A DNA stretch of 45,130 nt from an uncultured Microbacterium sp. (GCA_947503655.1 CANNEP010000016.1:1-45130), one strand, 5' to 3'; numbered from the stretch's first letter, positions 26,478 to 35,729 are shown. Made by a program: numbers and translations. Notes: generated by a model not told the origin, from the letters alone.

Positions 26478-27824
26478 TTACGGGCGACCGGAGCGCTTCA
26501 CGGCGTCGTACGCCGCCAACGCGGCCTTGCGCGTGAGCCCGAGATCAACGATCTGCAATGGAGACGCGTCGGCGGCCCACTGCTGCACATACACGCCGTG
26601 CGGGTCGAACTTCTTCGCCTGCAATTCGGGGTTGAAGATGCGGAAGTAGGGGGCGGCGTCGGCACCGGAACCAGCAACCCACTGCCAGTTGAACGGGTTG
26701 CTGGCAGCGTCGGCGTCGACGAGCGTGTCCCAGAACCACTGCTCGCCGATGCGCCAATCGATCATCAGGTTCTTGATGAGAAACGACGCCGTGATCATGC
26801 GCACCCGGTTGTGCATATGGCCGGTGTGCCAGAGCTCGCGCATACCGGCGTCGACGATGCCGAATCCGGTGTTGCCCTCACGCCATGCGGCCAACGCGCC
26901 TGAATCAACGTCGGGCCACGGAAACGCGTCGAACTCTGGCCGCAGGTTCTTCGTCGCAAGGTCCGGAAAGTGAAACAGCGTATGCCACGCGAATTCGCGC
27001 CAGCCCAGCTCAGTCAAGAATCGCGCGGATTCACCCGCATCAACCGCCGCATGCCACGCCGTGAACGGACTGATCTCACCCCACCGCAACCGTGGTGACA
27101 ACATCGATGTCGCTCCAGCTGATGGTTCATCACGCGCCCGGTCGTAGTCGGCGAGGTCTCCCGAGACGAACTCGTGTAACCGCGCAAGACCGGCCGGTTC
27201 GCCCGGTTCCCACGTCTCCCGCAATCCCGCAGCCCAATCTGGCGATGTCGGTAGCAGGTTCCACTCGCTCAATTCATCAGAGGGGAGAGCGGAACCACCG
27301 TGCAGGTTTTCGGGTTCGGGGAGCGGCTGGCGCGGGGCGGGCAGTGACTGGCACGCGCGCCAAAACGGCGTGAAGACGGAGTAGTGGGTGCCGGACCCGG
27401 TCTGTACCGTCCAGGGCTCGAAGAGGAGTGACGCCGCAAACGACTGCACCTCGATTTCGGCCGCTCGCAGGCCCGACTTGAGTTCTGTATCAACCGCACG
27501 TTCTGCACTCGCGTAGCGGCGGTTCCACATCACCGCACCGGCTCCCAGCGAAGCCGCGATCTCACGCACCACGGCTCCGGCAGCCCCGCGCCGCAACACG
27601 AGCGGCACCCCGTGCGCCGCGAGCCGGGCCTGTAGTGACGCCAGCGAGTGGTGCAGCCACCACCGCGCCGCACCGCCCAGCGGGCGGATGCCGGGCGACT
27701 CTTCATCGAGCACAAACAACGCCACGACCGGCCCCCGCGCGGCGGCCGCCGTCAGCGCCGGGTTGTCGGCAAGGCGTAGGTCATCGCGGAACCATACAAC
27801 CGTTGGTGAGGCGTCTGAAGTCAT
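26478..27824 (-). CDS. phr: Deoxyribodipyrimidine photolyase (cryptochrome/photolyase family)
   Basis: 448 residues, ATG at 27824 (GGAGAGG just before), giving the standard start TSDASPTVVWFRDDLRLADNPAL. N-terminal alpha/beta antenna-binding domain (about 1-130), C-terminal FAD domain with TELGWREFAWHTLFHFP, HNRVRMITASFLIKNLMIDWR and NPFNWQWVAGSGADAAPYFRIFNP. It repairs UV-induced pyrimidine dimers with blue light. The key Trp residues of the electron-transfer chain appear present. The longer upstream frame is not supported. Confidence 0.93.
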   Translation of the reverse strand: MTSDASPTVVWFRDDLRLADNPALTAAAARGPVVALFVLDEESPGIRPLGGAARWWLHHSLASLQARLAAHGVPLVLRRGAAGAVVREIAASLGAGAVMWNRRYASAERAVDTELKSGLRAAEIEVQSFAASLLFEPWTVQTGSGTHYSVFTPFWRACQSLPAPRQPLPEPENLHGGSALPSDELSEWNLLPTSPDWAAGLRETWEPGEPAGLARLHEFVSGDLADYDRARDEPSAGATSMLSPRLRWGEISPFTAWHAAVDAGESARFLTELGWREFAWHTLFHFPDLATKNLRPEFDAFPWPDVDSGALAAWREGNTGFGIVDAGMRELWHTGHMHNRVRMITASFLIKNLMIDWRIGEQWFWDTLVDADAASNPFNWQWVAGSGADAAPYFRIFNPELQAKKFDPHGVYVQQWAADASPLQIVDLGLTRKAALAAYDAVKRSGRP

Positions 27825-27861
27825 CCTCTCCAGGGTAAGTGAGGGCCACGCCATGGTGCCC

Positions 27862-28279
27862 TTACCCGGCGATGGCAACCCCGATCGGGCACACGAGGGA
27901 GCCGAAGAATACGGCCGCACTGAATATTGCGTGAAACGTGATGAGCGGGGGCAGTTGGCCGGCGAAAGCACTACGAATCGCCAGTCCGTACGCCGCCATG
28001 CCGGTCGCGTTGCTGTGACGGGCTCGTCGAGCGCGGGCGACCATTTGCGTTTCACCGAGCGGAACGCCGAGCGCGAGTACGACCCATGCCAGCCAGCCCC
28101 ACAGGATTGCGTCCGTGAAAACGAACACGGTCCATGAGGCCAGGCACGCGAGCATGATGGTGGCGTGCGCGATGACCGGCGCTGCCCCCCTTGCCGCGTG
28201 CGCGCCGCGCCCAGCCGACGGCCAGCGTGAGCCCGGCCACCGCCTGGATGCCCCAGACGCCGAGGATGATGTACTTCAT
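27862..28279 (-). pseudogene. Four-helix membrane protein interrupted by a frameshift in a G6 run
   Basis: Two overlapping frames together make one protein: the first (28279 down to the G6 run, plus-strand C6 at about 28185-28190) encodes MKYIILGVWGIQAVAGLTLAVGWARRARGKG. The second continues as APVIAHATIMLACLASWTVFVFTDAI and ends LVCPIGVAIAG with TAA at 27864-27862. Losing one G would give an intact 138-residue protein with about four membrane helices. Family unknown to me. It is divergent from the adjacent TetR gene and shares its operator, so it is a likely target. The cause may be sequencing error, slippage or decay. Confidence 0.7.
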
Positions 28280-28291
28280 GACGTGAGAATA
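28280..28291 (-). promoter_or_regulatory. Leaderless-type -10 for the frameshifted membrane protein
   Basis: On minus, TATTCT (28291-28286), six bases, then ATG at 28279. The hexamer touches the outer arm of the TetR dyad. Confidence 0.45.
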
Positions 28292-28327
28292 CTACGTTTA
28301 TAGTGTCTGCGCACTATATTTGTAGTA
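28290..28327. promoter_or_regulatory. Operator dyad between tetR-type gene and membrane protein
   Basis: Two nested arms share one centre (28308.5): TACTAC (28290-28295) with GTAGTA (28322-28327), and TATAGTG (28299-28305) with CACTATA (28312-28318). This is a typical TetR-family operator between divergent genes, implying autoregulation and repression of the membrane protein. Confidence 0.75.
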
Positions 28328-28335
28328 GCGGGTCC

Positions 28336-28347
28336 TAGAGTGGAACC
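28336..28347 (+). promoter_or_regulatory. Leaderless-type -10 for the TetR gene
   Basis: TAGAGT (28336-28341), six bases, ATG at 28348. No Shine-Dalgarno. Confidence 0.45.
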
Positions 28348-28890
28348 ATGGGCAATCGTCGGCGGGTTCTGGATGCGGCTATCGAATTGGTCGGGGTGAG
28401 TGGGGTGCGCGCGCTGACACATGCTCGTGTTGATGCCGCGGCCGAGTTGCCGAAGGGGTCGACATCGAACTATTTTCGCACGCGGGCGGCGCTCATTGCT
28501 GGGGTGATCGAGCACCTCGCTGCGCTTGAGCTCGCTGACGCTGGGGTGCCGAACATCAGCTCCGCTAACGACCTGGTTGCCGCGCTGACCCACATGATTG
28601 CCGCGCAATCCACCACCTTCGCCGCCCGCACTCGTGCGCGATACGCGCTGTTTCTCGAGGCCGAAGGTGATGCCGTTGCGCCGCTGCAAGCACAACGCCA
28701 GGGATTCGAAGCGTGGACGCGCGATTCGCTCCTCGCCCTCGGTGGCGACGACGCGGCGCGCAACACACACTTTCTGATGGCAGCGTGCGACGGGCTGTTG
28801 CTACACCTCGTCACGGTCGACCCGACGATCGCGATTGAACCGATCGTGACGCTCGCGGTGCGGTCGGCGCTTGGGTTAACTGACCTATGA
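28348..28890 (+). CDS. TetR family transcriptional regulator
   Basis: 180 residues. The N-terminal helix-turn-helix (about 1-48: RRRVLDAAIELVGVSGVRALTHARVDAAAELPKGSTSNYFRTRAALI) is followed by an all-helical ligand domain. The G-S-T-S-N-Y-F-R motif replaces the more common S-x-x-Y-x-H-F. The perfect dyad upstream and the divergent membrane protein point to local repression. Its 3' end overlaps the end of the IclR gene by 6 bases (convergent). Confidence 0.9.
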   Translation: MGNRRRVLDAAIELVGVSGVRALTHARVDAAAELPKGSTSNYFRTRAALIAGVIEHLAALELADAGVPNISSANDLVAALTHMIAAQSTTFAARTRARYALFLEAEGDAVAPLQAQRQGFEAWTRDSLLALGGDDAARNTHFLMAACDGLLLHLVTVDPTIAIEPIVTLAVRSALGLTDL

Positions 28891-29649
28891 CGCACGGGTC
28901 ATCGCGGCTGCCCGCAATTCTTCGGCCGCCGCTTTCAATGACTTGACGAGAGACGGAACCACGGCGCTCGTGACACGGGTCACGGGGCCGGAGACGGAGA
29001 TCGCGGTGGGCTGATCGAGCCCGGGCACCGCGACGGCAATGCAACGCACACCGACCTCCTGCTCGCTGTCGTCGGCGGCGAATCCGCGGCGCTTGGAGAG
29101 GCGGAGGTCGGCCATAAACGTGTCGACCGTGACGAGGGTTGCCGGTGTGAAGCGGGGGAGTCCGGTGCGTTCGACGAGGGCCTCGACGCGATCCTCTGGC
29201 ATGAGCGACAGCATCGCCTTGCCGACGCCGGTGGAGTGCGGCAGCACGCGGCGGCCGATCTCGGTGAACATGCGCATGCGGTGGCGAGACGGAGTTTGGG
29301 CGACGTACAGCACGAGGTCGCCGTCGAGCACCGCGAGGTTCGCGGTTTCGTTGAACTCTTCTTCGAGGCGTTCCAAGAACGGGCTCGCGATATCGGCGAG
29401 AGGCGGCACGGCTCGCTTGCCGAGTCCTATGAGACCGGCGCCCAGTGCATACCGGCGCTGCTCGGTCTGATGCACGTATCCGAGCCGCTGCATGGTTCCG
29501 AGCAGTCGGTGCGCTGTCGGAACCGCGAGTCCGGTGCGCTCGGCGGCGATCGCCAGCGGGAGTCCGCCTTCGGCCTCGGCAATTGCCTCGAGAAGTGCGA
29601 ACGCGCGGGTGACAGATTGCACGGACCCCGCGGATGATGTTTCGGCCAT
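28885..29649 (-). CDS. IclR family transcriptional regulator of the glyoxylate shunt
   Basis: 254 residues. ATG at 29649 chosen: it sits six bases after a TATCGT hexamer and gives the conserved [24 protein letters not shown] start. N-terminal winged helix (about 10-70), C-terminal effector domain (about 85-245) with [13 protein letters not shown] and [19 protein letters not shown]. Divergent from malate synthase G with a shared paired operator, so it very likely controls glcB and itself, and perhaps aceA. Ligand not deducible. Confidence 0.92.
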   Translation of the reverse strand: MAETSSAGSVQSVTRAFALLEAIAEAEGGLPLAIAAERTGLAVPTAHRLLGTMQRLGYVHQTEQRRYALGAGLIGLGKRAVPPLADIASPFLERLEEEFNETANLAVLDGDLVLYVAQTPSRHRMRMFTEIGRRVLPHSTGVGKAMLSLMPEDRVEALVERTGLPRFTPATLVTVDTFMADLRLSKRRGFAADDSEQEVGVRCIAVAVPGLDQPTAISVSGPVTRVTSAVVPSLVKSLKAAAEELRAAAMTRAS

Positions 29650-29661
29650 GATTCCACGATA
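29650..29661 (-). promoter_or_regulatory. Leaderless-type -10 of the IclR gene
   Basis: On minus, TATCGT (29661-29656), six bases, ATG at 29649. It is embedded in the paired operator, fitting negative autoregulation. Confidence 0.5.
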
Positions 29662-29704
29662 CGGAAGTTGAACTCCAGTTTGTGGAAGATTCCGTACCGT
29701 GGAG
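29653..29704. promoter_or_regulatory. Paired inverted IclR-type operator
   Basis: The sequence TTCCGTAYCGTGGA appears twice as an inverted pair: on minus as TTCCGTATCGTGGAA (right end near 29666) and on plus as TTCCGTACCGTGG (29690-29702). Arms match at 12 of 13 positions. The spacing is consistent with two IclR dimers bound between the divergent genes. Confidence 0.65.
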
Positions 29705-29781
29705 CGCACGACGGCGGAACCCCGGGCCAATTGCCCGCGAAGACGCCGACATCAGCAGCTGTCGCACAAAGGAGTAGAGCC

Positions 29782-31977
29782 GTGACCGATGCCCGCACCG
29801 CTGAATCCACCACCCGCACCGAATACCTGACGCGCGCCGACCTCGCCGTAGCGCCAGAGATTGCCGACTTCGCCGAGTCGACGCTCGCGTCGTTCGGTCT
29901 CGATGTCGACGCGTTCTGGCAGGGTGCTGCCGCGATCGTGCGGGATCTCACTCCGCGCAATGTCGAGCTGCTTGCGAAGCGCGATGAGCTGCAGCAGCAG
30001 ATCGATGACTTCCACCGCGCGAACCCGGGTCAGCCTGACCCCGCGGCGTATCGCGAATTTCTGACGAGCATCGGCTACCTCGTTGAGCAGCCTGCTGATG
30101 CCCAGATCTCGACCGAGAATGTTGACCCCGAGATCGCAACGACCGCTGGTCCGCAGCTCGTGGTTCCGCTTCTGAATGCCCGCTTCGCTCTGAATGCCGC
30201 CAACGCTCGCTGGGGCTCGCTCTACGACGCGCTGTACGGCACCGATGCGATTTCGCAGGAGGGTGACCTGGCCCCCGGTGCCGCGTACAACGTTGTGCGT
30301 GGTGCCGCGGTTATCGCTCGCGGTCGCGAACTTCTCGACCTGGCGGCGCCGCTCGCTCAGGGGTCGCACGCCGACGCCACGGGCTATGCGGTTGACTCAA
30401 CCGGCGCGCTGGTTGTGCAGACGGATGGCGGAACCACGGGGCTGGCAGATGCTGCGGCATTCGTTGGGTATGGGGGTGAGCCGACGGCTCCGTCTGCGTT
30501 GTTGTTGAAGCACAACGGTTTGCACCTGGAGATCGTGATTGATCGTGCGGGTGGCATCGGCTCGACCGATGCTGCGGGCGTGCAAGACATCGTTGTGGAG
30601 TCGGCGATCACCACGATCATCGACCTGGAGGACTCGGTCGCGGCGGTTGACGCTGAAGACAAGTCGCTCGGGTATCGCAACTGGCGTGGGCTGATGGATG
30701 GCACGCTGAGTGAGACAGTCGAAAAGGGCGGTCGCACGATCACGCGTGTGATGGCGGCGGATCGTTCGTACGTCACGCCTGACGGTGGTTCGCTGACGCT
30801 GCCGGGGCGTTCGGTGCTGTTCATCCGTAACGTCGGACACCTGATGCGTACGGACGCTGTGCTTGATGCTCAGGGTGCGCCGGTGTTTGAGGGTGTGCTC
30901 GACGCGATCATGACGGTGCTCGGTGCACTGCCTGATCTGCGCGGCGAGCGTGCGGGTGCGAACTCACGCACCGGATCGGTGTACATCGTGAAGCCGAAGA
31001 TGCACGGGCCCGCGGAGGCGGCGTTTGCTGCTGAGCTGTTTGGACGTGTTGAGGAGCTTTTGGGCCTCGCGCCGAACACGGTGAAGATCGGCATCATGGA
31101 CGAGGAGCGTCGCACGTCGGCAAACCTTGCCGCGTGCATCGCCGCCGCGTCGGAGCGGGTCGTATTCATCAACACCGGGTTCTTGGACCGCACGGGTGAT
31201 GAGATTCACACGTCGATTCACGCGGGTGTCTTCCCGCCGAAGTCGGTGATTAAGTCGCGTCCGTTTATGCAGACGTACGAGGACCGCAACGTGGCGATTG
31301 GCCTCGAGGCCGGTCTCGATGGTCGCGCGCAGATCGGTAAGGGTATGTGGGCGATGCCCGATCTCATGCACGACATGGTCGAGCAGAAGATCGGCCATGT
31401 GCGTTCGGGCGCTTCGACCGCATGGGTGCCATCGCCGACCGCCGCGACGTTGCACGCGCTGCACTACCACCAGGTAGACGCCTTCGCGCAGCGTGCCGGC
31501 ATCACCTCTGACCCAGCTTCTCTCGAGTCGCTGCTGACGGTTCCGCTCGCTTCTGCGTCAGATCTTTCGGACAAGGTCGTCGCGACCGAACTCGACAACA
31601 ATGTGCAGTCGATCCTCGGCTACGTCGTGCGCTGGATTGACCAGGGCGTCGGCTGCTCGAAGGTGCCCGACATCAACGGTGTCGCGCTGATGGAAGACCG
31701 CGCGACGCTGCGCATTTCGAGCCAACTGCTCGCGAACTGGCTCCTGCACGGTGTTATCAGTGAGGCTGACGTTGATGCAAGCCTGCGTCGACTGGCGCCG
31801 GTTGTTGACGGCCAGAACGCCGGAGATGCGTCGTATGAGGCGCTGATCGCCGGCGATGAGCCCGGTATCGCGTTTGCGGCGGCTCGTCGGTTGATCATCG
31901 AGGGCGCAGCACAGCCCAACGGTTACACCGAGCCGATTCTGCACGAAATGCGCAAGGTAAAGAAGTCGCGCGGCTGA
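29782..31977 (+). CDS. glcB: Malate synthase G
   Basis: 731 residues. GTG at 29782, eight bases after AAGGAG (29769-29774), gives [27 protein letters not shown]. The frame is open upstream but lacks a ribosome site. Family segments: [67 protein letters not shown] and the C-terminal GSAWVPSP-like stretch. It condenses glyoxylate and acetyl-CoA to malate, completing the shunt begun by AceA. The 720-residue G isoform is monomeric. Regulated by the divergent IclR. Confidence 0.96.
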   Translation: MTDARTAESTTRTEYLTRADLAVAPEIADFAESTLASFGLDVDAFWQGAAAIVRDLTPRNVELLAKRDELQQQIDDFHRANPGQPDPAAYREFLTSIGYLVEQPADAQISTENVDPEIATTAGPQLVVPLLNARFALNAANARWGSLYDALYGTDAISQEGDLAPGAAYNVVRGAAVIARGRELLDLAAPLAQGSHADATGYAVDSTGALVVQTDGGTTGLADAAAFVGYGGEPTAPSALLLKHNGLHLEIVIDRAGGIGSTDAAGVQDIVVESAITTIIDLEDSVAAVDAEDKSLGYRNWRGLMDGTLSETVEKGGRTITRVMAADRSYVTPDGGSLTLPGRSVLFIRNVGHLMRTDAVLDAQGAPVFEGVLDAIMTVLGALPDLRGERAGANSRTGSVYIVKPKMHGPAEAAFAAELFGRVEELLGLAPNTVKIGIMDEERRTSANLAACIAAASERVVFINTGFLDRTGDEIHTSIHAGVFPPKSVIKSRPFMQTYEDRNVAIGLEAGLDGRAQIGKGMWAMPDLMHDMVEQKIGHVRSGASTAWVPSPTAATLHALHYHQVDAFAQRAGITSDPASLESLLTVPLASASDLSDKVVATELDNNVQSILGYVVRWIDQGVGCSKVPDINGVALMEDRATLRISSQLLANWLLHGVISEADVDASLRRLAPVVDGQNAGDASYEALIAGDEPGIAFAAARRLIIEGAAQPNGYTEPILHEMRKVKKSRG

Positions 31978-32029
31978 CAGGCACGCGCTGACCCGCTGCG
32001 TCGCCCAGTGTCCTGTGCGGCGCAGCATG

Positions 32030-32060
32030 CCCCCGGAGGAGTTTCTTCTCCGGGGGTTTT
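32030..32060 (+). terminator. Rho-independent terminator of glcB
   Basis: CCCCCGGAG pairs with CTCCGGGGG around a short GAGTTTCT-type loop, then GTTTTG. It lies 50 bases after the stop. Confidence 0.8.
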
Positions 32061-32072
32061 GCGTTGCCTCGT

Positions 32073-32507
32073 TCAGTACAACTGGAACGCCGATGCTTGA
32101 CCGCGTTGGGTGCGGGTCGCTTGTGGGTTGAGTTCGGTGCACCAGCTCGGGTAGACACGAAACCCGCGCTTGCCAGCGCGGTCGGGAGCTGATGTGATTC
32201 CGAGTTCTGCGAGGCGCTCGAGAGTGAAGCGAAACACGCCGCGGTGTGCGCCCTGCGTCACGAAGACGAGCAAGCCGGCTGATGCGTCGGTGCTCGGAAA
32301 TGGCGCCGTCTCGCCGCCGTCCTCACGTCGCCAGAATGCGACGAAGGCACCGAGTTTGGTGGGAGTCGTTCGGGCGGTGCGAATGTGCCACACCTCGCCA
32401 TCAATCACAGCCGAGCCCGACTCGTAGTCGCTGTTTTGTGGTTCCGGAGTCACCTGCACGGGCGTCCCAGTTACGGCGGCATATGCCTCATATGACTCGA
32501 ACTGCAC
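32073..32507 (-). CDS. MepB family protein
   Basis: 144 residues covering one domain. Similarity to the MepB family is seen in VWHIRTARTTPTKLGAFVAFWRR, PFPSTDASAGLLVFV, GVFRFTLERLAELGI, and GKRGFRVYPSWC followed by a Thr-Gln-x-x-Q motif near the end. MepB lies beside the multidrug pump MepA in Staphylococcus but its activity is not known. GTG start. No efflux gene is adjacent here. Converges on the glcB terminator. Confidence 0.75.
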   Translation of the reverse strand: MQFESYEAYAAVTGTPVQVTPEPQNSDYESGSAVIDGEVWHIRTARTTPTKLGAFVAFWRREDGGETAPFPSTDASAGLLVFVTQGAHRGVFRFTLERLAELGITSAPDRAGKRGFRVYPSWCTELNPQATRTQRGQASAFQLY

Positions 32508-32780
32508 ACCACACGCTATCGTGCGGCGGGAGTCTTGCCTGACCCGGTTAGGTCACGCGAAGAGCATGACGCCGGCGAAGGCTGTGCCCGCGGTGATGAC
32601 GAAGTCGGGCAGCGCCACGCTGGCGCAAGCTGACGATCGCCCTGACAGATGCGAGCAACAGCGCACGGCCGAGCTTCACGATGACGTCGGCAAAACGCCG
32701 ACACCGCTCGTTCGGATTTTTGCAGGTGGTGGCGGAGGCTTCGGCGTAGACCCCGACTTTTTCACATTCGCCGTCTCTTT
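32508..32780 (-). other. Gene-poor stretch with a possible gene remnant
   Basis: 273 bases without an intact gene. On minus, a readable C-terminal fragment ALPDFVITAGTAFAGVMLFA ends at a TGA (32555-32553). In another frame just upstream is a hydrophobic DVIVKLGRALLLASVRAIVSL. Together they look like a decayed membrane protein with at least one frameshift, but this is weak. Nothing else is recognised. Confidence 0.3.
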
Positions 32781-34298
32781 TCACGTTCGCCTGACTTCGG
32801 TGCGGAACGACGGTGGCGGGTGTGGCCGCCGCCAGACCTGTTCGCGATCGATCCAGCGGGGTGCTCGAACCTCCGGAACGCCGGTGTTCATGCGTACCGA
32901 CCACCCGTTCTTGTCGAGGAAGCGGTGGTGGTTCCAGCACAGGAGTACGCCGTTGTCTGTGTGCGTGGCTCCACCTCGGGCATGTTCGGTGACGTGATGC
33001 ACTTCGCACCACGCGGCACCCACAGTGCAGCCGGGAATGACACAACCGCCATCGCGGAGCGCAATGGCTCGACGCTGATGGCGGTTAAAGAGTCGTTCTT
33101 CTGTGCCGATCGATGTGATTCGACCGGAAGAATTGGTGGTCACGCGTTGCACGGAACCCGAGCACCCGGCGTGACGCGCCACCGCAACCGACACCATGGT
33201 TCCGTCGACCCCTGCCCATCCGCGACCGGTGACCAGGTCGTGCTCGCTGACGTGCACCACGAGCGTGGGCGCGGCCCCGCCGACGGTGGGAAGCGTCTCC
33301 GACGCTGCGGCCACATTGAGGGCGGTCGCGAAGGCGTCGTGCCGCCGCTGTTGTGGGGTGCGGGTGTCTTTGTCGACCGGGGCGGCGTCGGGATCAGACT
33401 CCACGAACCGCACGCGCCGCGGCGTATCGATTGCGTCGAAGATTCGTTGCATGACTGATGCGACTTCGGGGAGAAGCCATCCGTTGAGTCGCACGAGCCC
33501 GTCTTGCGGGGTGCCGAGACTCACGCCACGCTTGCGGAGCGCCCGGTCTTCGAGCGGCTCGGCGCCGTCTTGGTCGAGCGCGCACGCCCACGCGGTCGCG
33601 TGAATCTTGAGCTCCGCGACAGAGATCGGAACCATCAGCACGTTGCTGGGGCCGTTGCCGTTGCCGTTGCCGGAGCCGTCGTTTGTGTCGTCGTCGGGAA
33701 AGGTGTCGTCGCTGGCTTCATCGCCAGCATCAGGCTCGGGCGCATCGCCGCGAATGGCCTCGCCGAACGCGGGATTGGATTCGAGCGCGACCGCTCCAAC
33801 GGCGGCATCAGCCGTAGCAAAATTAGCCGGAATCGCCCGCGGCTCCGCATCGAGCAGCGGATCAGCCGCCGCCAACAGTCCGTCGACGCCGATCGCGCTC
33901 GCGGCAAGTGCCTGACGTAGCCCGGGCAGTGACGGCTCAAGCGTCGCTCCGGTCGTCATACACGTGCGGCCATGGAGTCCGCGTGACGCCCGAAGCCAAC
34001 GCCCGGCGGTCGCCGGAGCGACACCGGTGGCTCGCTGCAGAAACTCATTCGTATTGTGGCACCCGTGCCGCACTGCGAACCGCTCGTCACGCACCGCGCT
34101 CTCCGACCGCCCCTCGACCTCGCCGGCGACCTCGATCAGCACAGCCTCGGCACCGCGCAGCGCGGCACCCGCCTCAATCGCAACGGCCACGAGCTCGGCA
34201 TCCGTCGCGAGGCGAGCACCGTAAGCCCCCACGAATTCAGCCGCGACCGACCGCAGCAGGCGGGTTGCCTCTGCGAGATCTACGGCTGTCTTGGTCAT
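32781..34298 (-). CDS. DUF222 and HNH endonuclease domain protein
   Basis: 505 residues. The N-terminal DUF222 region (about 10-370) contains AVRHGCHNTNEFLQRATG and an acidic Asp/Asn/Gly linker (about 190-220). The C-terminal HNH domain has CVIPGCTVGAAWCEVHHVTEHARGGATHTDNGVLLCWNHH, with both Cys pairs, the HH and the terminal N-H-H. These multi-copy actinobacterial proteins are often called 13E12-repeat proteins; the role (mobile or defence nuclease) is unproven. Start is ATG at 34298. Confidence 0.92.
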   Translation of the reverse strand: MTKTAVDLAEATRLLRSVAAEFVGAYGARLATDAELVAVAIEAGAALRGAEAVLIEVAGEVEGRSESAVRDERFAVRHGCHNTNEFLQRATGVAPATAGRWLRASRGLHGRTCMTTGATLEPSLPGLRQALAASAIGVDGLLAAADPLLDAEPRAIPANFATADAAVGAVALESNPAFGEAIRGDAPEPDAGDEASDDTFPDDDTNDGSGNGNGNGPSNVLMVPISVAELKIHATAWACALDQDGAEPLEDRALRKRGVSLGTPQDGLVRLNGWLLPEVASVMQRIFDAIDTPRRVRFVESDPDAAPVDKDTRTPQQRRHDAFATALNVAAASETLPTVGGAAPTLVVHVSEHDLVTGRGWAGVDGTMVSVAVARHAGCSGSVQRVTTNSSGRITSIGTEERLFNRHQRRAIALRDGGCVIPGCTVGAAWCEVHHVTEHARGGATHTDNGVLLCWNHHRFLDKNGWSVRMNTGVPEVRAPRWIDREQVWRRPHPPPSFRTEVRRT

Positions 34299-34527
34299 AG
34301 AACTATTGTTCCAGGGGCCTCCGACATTGGGCGGGGTAAAAGAGCCGATGGGGGTATATTTAACTGAGATTCAGCTGTGGAGGAGGGTCTGAACCGTTGG
34401 GCGGGCGTGGCGTGAGAGCTTAGTTGATCTGTTCTAGTAAACCAAGTGGAACCACGGGGTGCGGGAGAGGCCCGCGAACCGCGCGGGAATGTTCCGGGGC
34501 CAAACTGAGAACCCAGAGAACCCAACC
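34299..34527. other. Intergenic region, HNH gene start to SIS gene end
   Basis: 229 bases. It should include the promoter of the DUF222/HNH gene on minus; no strong candidate was found. A GGAACCACGGGGTG element copy is at 34447-34460. Confidence 0.4.
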
Positions 34528-35055
34528 TCAGTCGGCGATAGCCCGCCCCAGCATCGAAATCGCCGTCTGGCGGGCGATGCGGCCGCGCTCACCGCGGCGC
34601 TCGACGAACAGGTCGACGAGTTCCTCCAAGAACAGCATCAGCGCACCGCGCGACGTGTGGATCAGCTCATCGTGGAACGTCTCCTCCGTCGGCGGCATCA
34701 CCAGCGGCACATCGGCGAGCTTCGCCACCGCAGACCGTGCGAACGACGTCACCGCGATCACCCGCGCACCACTCTCCTGCGCGGCATTCATAACCTCGAG
34801 CGTCGGCCGGCTAGCTCCCGACCCCGACAGCACAAAGAGAGCGGAACCAGCACCCAGTTGCTTGGCTGCGATCTGCTGGGCGATGGGGTCGGCGAAGTAT
34901 TCCACCGAGCGTCCGGCAGCGTTCAACCGCATCACGAGTGCCATCGCCAACGGGCCAGACAGTCCGTTGCCGACGACCAGTACGCGGTCGGCGGTGTCCA
35001 GCGTGTCGAGCACCGAGTCAATCGCTTCGGGCGTCAGCACTGCGAGCGGAACCAC
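34528..35055 (-). CDS. SIS-domain protein, MurR/RpiR-like without a DNA-binding domain
   Basis: 175 residues from the GTG at 35055; an ATG at 35130 would overlap the upstream gene and add low-complexity Arg/Pro residues, and a GTG at 35040 is also possible. The SIS fold is clear: VLVVGNGLSGPLAMALVMRL, SALFVLSGSGASRPTLEVMNAA, ARVIAVTSFARSAVAKLADVPLVM. This resembles the C-terminal sugar-phosphate-binding half of MurR/RpiR regulators, but the usual N-terminal helix-turn-helix (about 80 residues) is absent. It may be a sensor, an isomerase-like enzyme, or a degenerate regulator. It follows the next gene by 29 bases. Confidence 0.75.
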   Translation of the reverse strand: MVPLAVLTPEAIDSVLDTLDTADRVLVVGNGLSGPLAMALVMRLNAAGRSVEYFADPIAQQIAAKQLGAGSALFVLSGSGASRPTLEVMNAAQESGARVIAVTSFARSAVAKLADVPLVMPPTEETFHDELIHTSRGALMLFLEELVDLFVERRGERGRIARQTAISMLGRAIAD

Positions 35056-35084
35056 GCGCGGCGGGCGCGGAGGGCGCGGGAAGT

Positions 35085-35729
35085 TCAGAGGGCGATGGCG
35101 TTGAAGCGCAGGCGCGGGTCGGTGATGCACTCGGCGACCATGACGGCCGGGTCGCTCGCCACCGGAAACGTCGTCACCAGACGGAAGTTCATCGGCGCCG
35201 CAATCGGCGCGATGCCGTAGACCAGCGCAGACGGGGTGCCTTCGAGTGGCGCAAGCGCGATAACCCGCGTGCGGTACTCACCGACCACAACGTCCGCCGT
35301 GATCGCATCGGCGGGCGGTGCCAGAAGTGCGGGGAGAACAGCTTTCGTCACTCGCTCGAGCAGCGTGCTTGCGCTCGAACCCAACTCCGTGGTTCCGCTC
35401 TCACTCTCTGCCTCGAGCAGAAATGCGTCGGCGTCGAACCCGAGGGCCTGGGCGAGCTGGCCGTCGGCCCAGCGGTCGCGCTTGTAGCCGAACGGGGTCG
35501 GAACCTCGGAGAACCAGTATCCGTAAACGTGCAGCACGCCCGCGTTGCCGATCGGGAACTCCGCGGCGATGCCGGCGGCGCGGTGCAGGGTGTCGAAGAG
35601 GTCCTTCTCGATCGAAGGCACACCGGTGAACTCGTCGATCAGGGTCGAGAGCCCCCACTGTGCGAATCGTCCGGCTGCGGCGTCACGTCGAATGTGAGCG
35701 AGAGCAGTGTCGACGGACGGAAGGCGCAT
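35085..35729 (-). CDS. Hypothetical protein cotranscribed with the SIS-domain gene
   Basis: 214 residues, no family recognised. No signal peptide or membrane helix; acidic with a mixed alpha/beta pattern. Conspicuous segments are WGLSTLIDEFTGVPSIEKDLFDTLHRAAGI, EFPIGNAGVLHVYGYWFSEVPTPFGYKRDRW and the C-terminal MNFRLVTTFPVASDP. It is soluble and appears intact, with an ATG start. Same strand and close spacing to the SIS gene suggest a shared role, possibly in sugar-phosphate metabolism, but this is inference only. It diverges from the small LysR-type gene. Confidence 0.65.
   Translation of the reverse strand: MRLPSVDTALAHIRRDAAAGRFAQWGLSTLIDEFTGVPSIEKDLFDTLHRAAGIAAEFPIGNAGVLHVYGYWFSEVPTPFGYKRDRWADGQLAQALGFDADAFLLEAESESGTTELGSSASTLLERVTKAVLPALLAPPADAITADVVVGEYRTRVIALAPLEGTPSALVYGIAPIAAPMNFRLVTTFPVASDPAVMVAECITDPRLRFNAIAL

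Noticed and set aside
27825..28055. N-terminal extension of the photolyase
   Set aside because: Overlaps the frameshifted membrane protein and lacks a photolyase-like sequence; ATG 27824 is standard.
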